From: Riptortus pedestris
Lineage: Eukaryota > Arthropoda > Insecta > Hemiptera > Alydidae
Length of the DNA: 64,000 nucleotides
NCBI GenBank assembly: GCA_019009955.1
Contig: CM032233.1
Coordinates: 118,111,501 to 118,175,500 of the forward strand
Direction of reading: 5' to 3'
Shown here: positions 63,760 through 64,000 of the stretch, piece by piece
Position numbering within the stretch: position 1 is the first letter of the stretch
Layout of the letters: every line of letters begins with the position of its first letter
Notes under the pieces: generated by a model
Databases searched by the model: none
What the model was told of the DNA's origin: nothing
The model's input: the letters and a program-made list of their open reading frames with translations, nothing else
Program-made: the position numbers and the translations under genes

Positions 63760-64000
63760 GTAACCTCTGTCTGTACATTGATTTTTTTTCGCGAAATTTC
63801 ACGATAACTTTTCGTTTCACATGTCATAGACACCATAACTACATTTTGTTTCTTTCGTGTCTGTTTGTTTGTTACCTTTTCACGCATAAACGGCTGAACC
63901 GAATTTTATGAAACTTGGTATGTATATTACTACTAGCCCAACTTAGACTTTAGGCTATATTAATATTCTCTAAGACGAACAGGAGTGGGGGTTATAAGGA
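62972..64000. repeat. tandem units of the palindromic repeat, then (TA)n and an inverted unit
   Basis: Unit starts at about 62973, 63249 and 63549 share CTATAGTTTTTAGCG-TATAT, ACAAAAGTTACTCTAAATAA, AAAAACCAA-AGGAAAC and AACCCCCACTCCTGCTC, giving a period of about 276-300. The third unit runs into a TA tract of about 65 bases (63689-63754). The sequence after it is the inverse orientation (CTGTCTGTACATTG ... GAACAGGAGTGGGGGTTATA), as at 18761-19165. The window ends inside it. Confidence 0.75.

Overview
This is AT-rich nuclear DNA of an animal, most likely an insect. The genes are split by GT-AG introns, and their proteins match conserved animal families. The rest is mostly decayed transposons of kinds common in insects (mariner, Tc1-like, piggyBac, BEL/Pao, LINEs, tRNA-derived SINEs) plus many long (TA)n tracts. 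I cannot name the order or species; a hemipteran is only a guess. There are no bacterial features, CRISPR arrays or functional tRNA/rRNA genes that I can support.

Layout. (1) 1-14591, minus strand: a complete eight-exon KCMF1 gene (ZZ-finger E3 ubiquitin ligase, about 375 residues). One intron (7845-8741) is an AT-AC, U12-type intron, inferred from its splice-site and branch-point sequences and from the reading frame. (2) 14592-21016: intergenic, with a piggyBac remnant, two Helentron-like repeats, a large palindromic repeat around (TA)n and a SINE. (3) 21017-23216, plus strand: the last two coding exons of NR2C2AP; its first coding exon could not be placed. (4) 23217-29274: intergenic, with two Helentron-like copies, an unassigned block at about 25580-26760 and a 282-bp near-perfect palindrome with a GC-rich centre. 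(5) 29275-53151, plus strand: a complete MTSS1 / missing-in-metastasis gene (13 coding exons, about 737 residues) with an N-terminal IMD (I-BAR) domain and a C-terminal WH2 motif. Its introns carry LINE, mariner, BEL/Pao, SINE and Helentron-like copies. (6) 53152-64000: 3' UTR and then intergenic AT-rich sequence, with a LINE tail and, at the right edge, Helentron-like fragments and tandem units of the palindromic repeat.

The three genes have unrelated known roles: ubiquitin ligation, a small nuclear-receptor-associated protein, and membrane/actin remodelling. No joint pathway is implied. The most notable signals are the U12 intron with two in-frame candidate 5' splice sites 12 nt apart, a repeat family with asymmetric terminal inverted repeats and a 3' hairpin (Helentron/HINE-like), the near-identical 282-bp palindrome, and a candidate 33-nt microexon in MTSS1.
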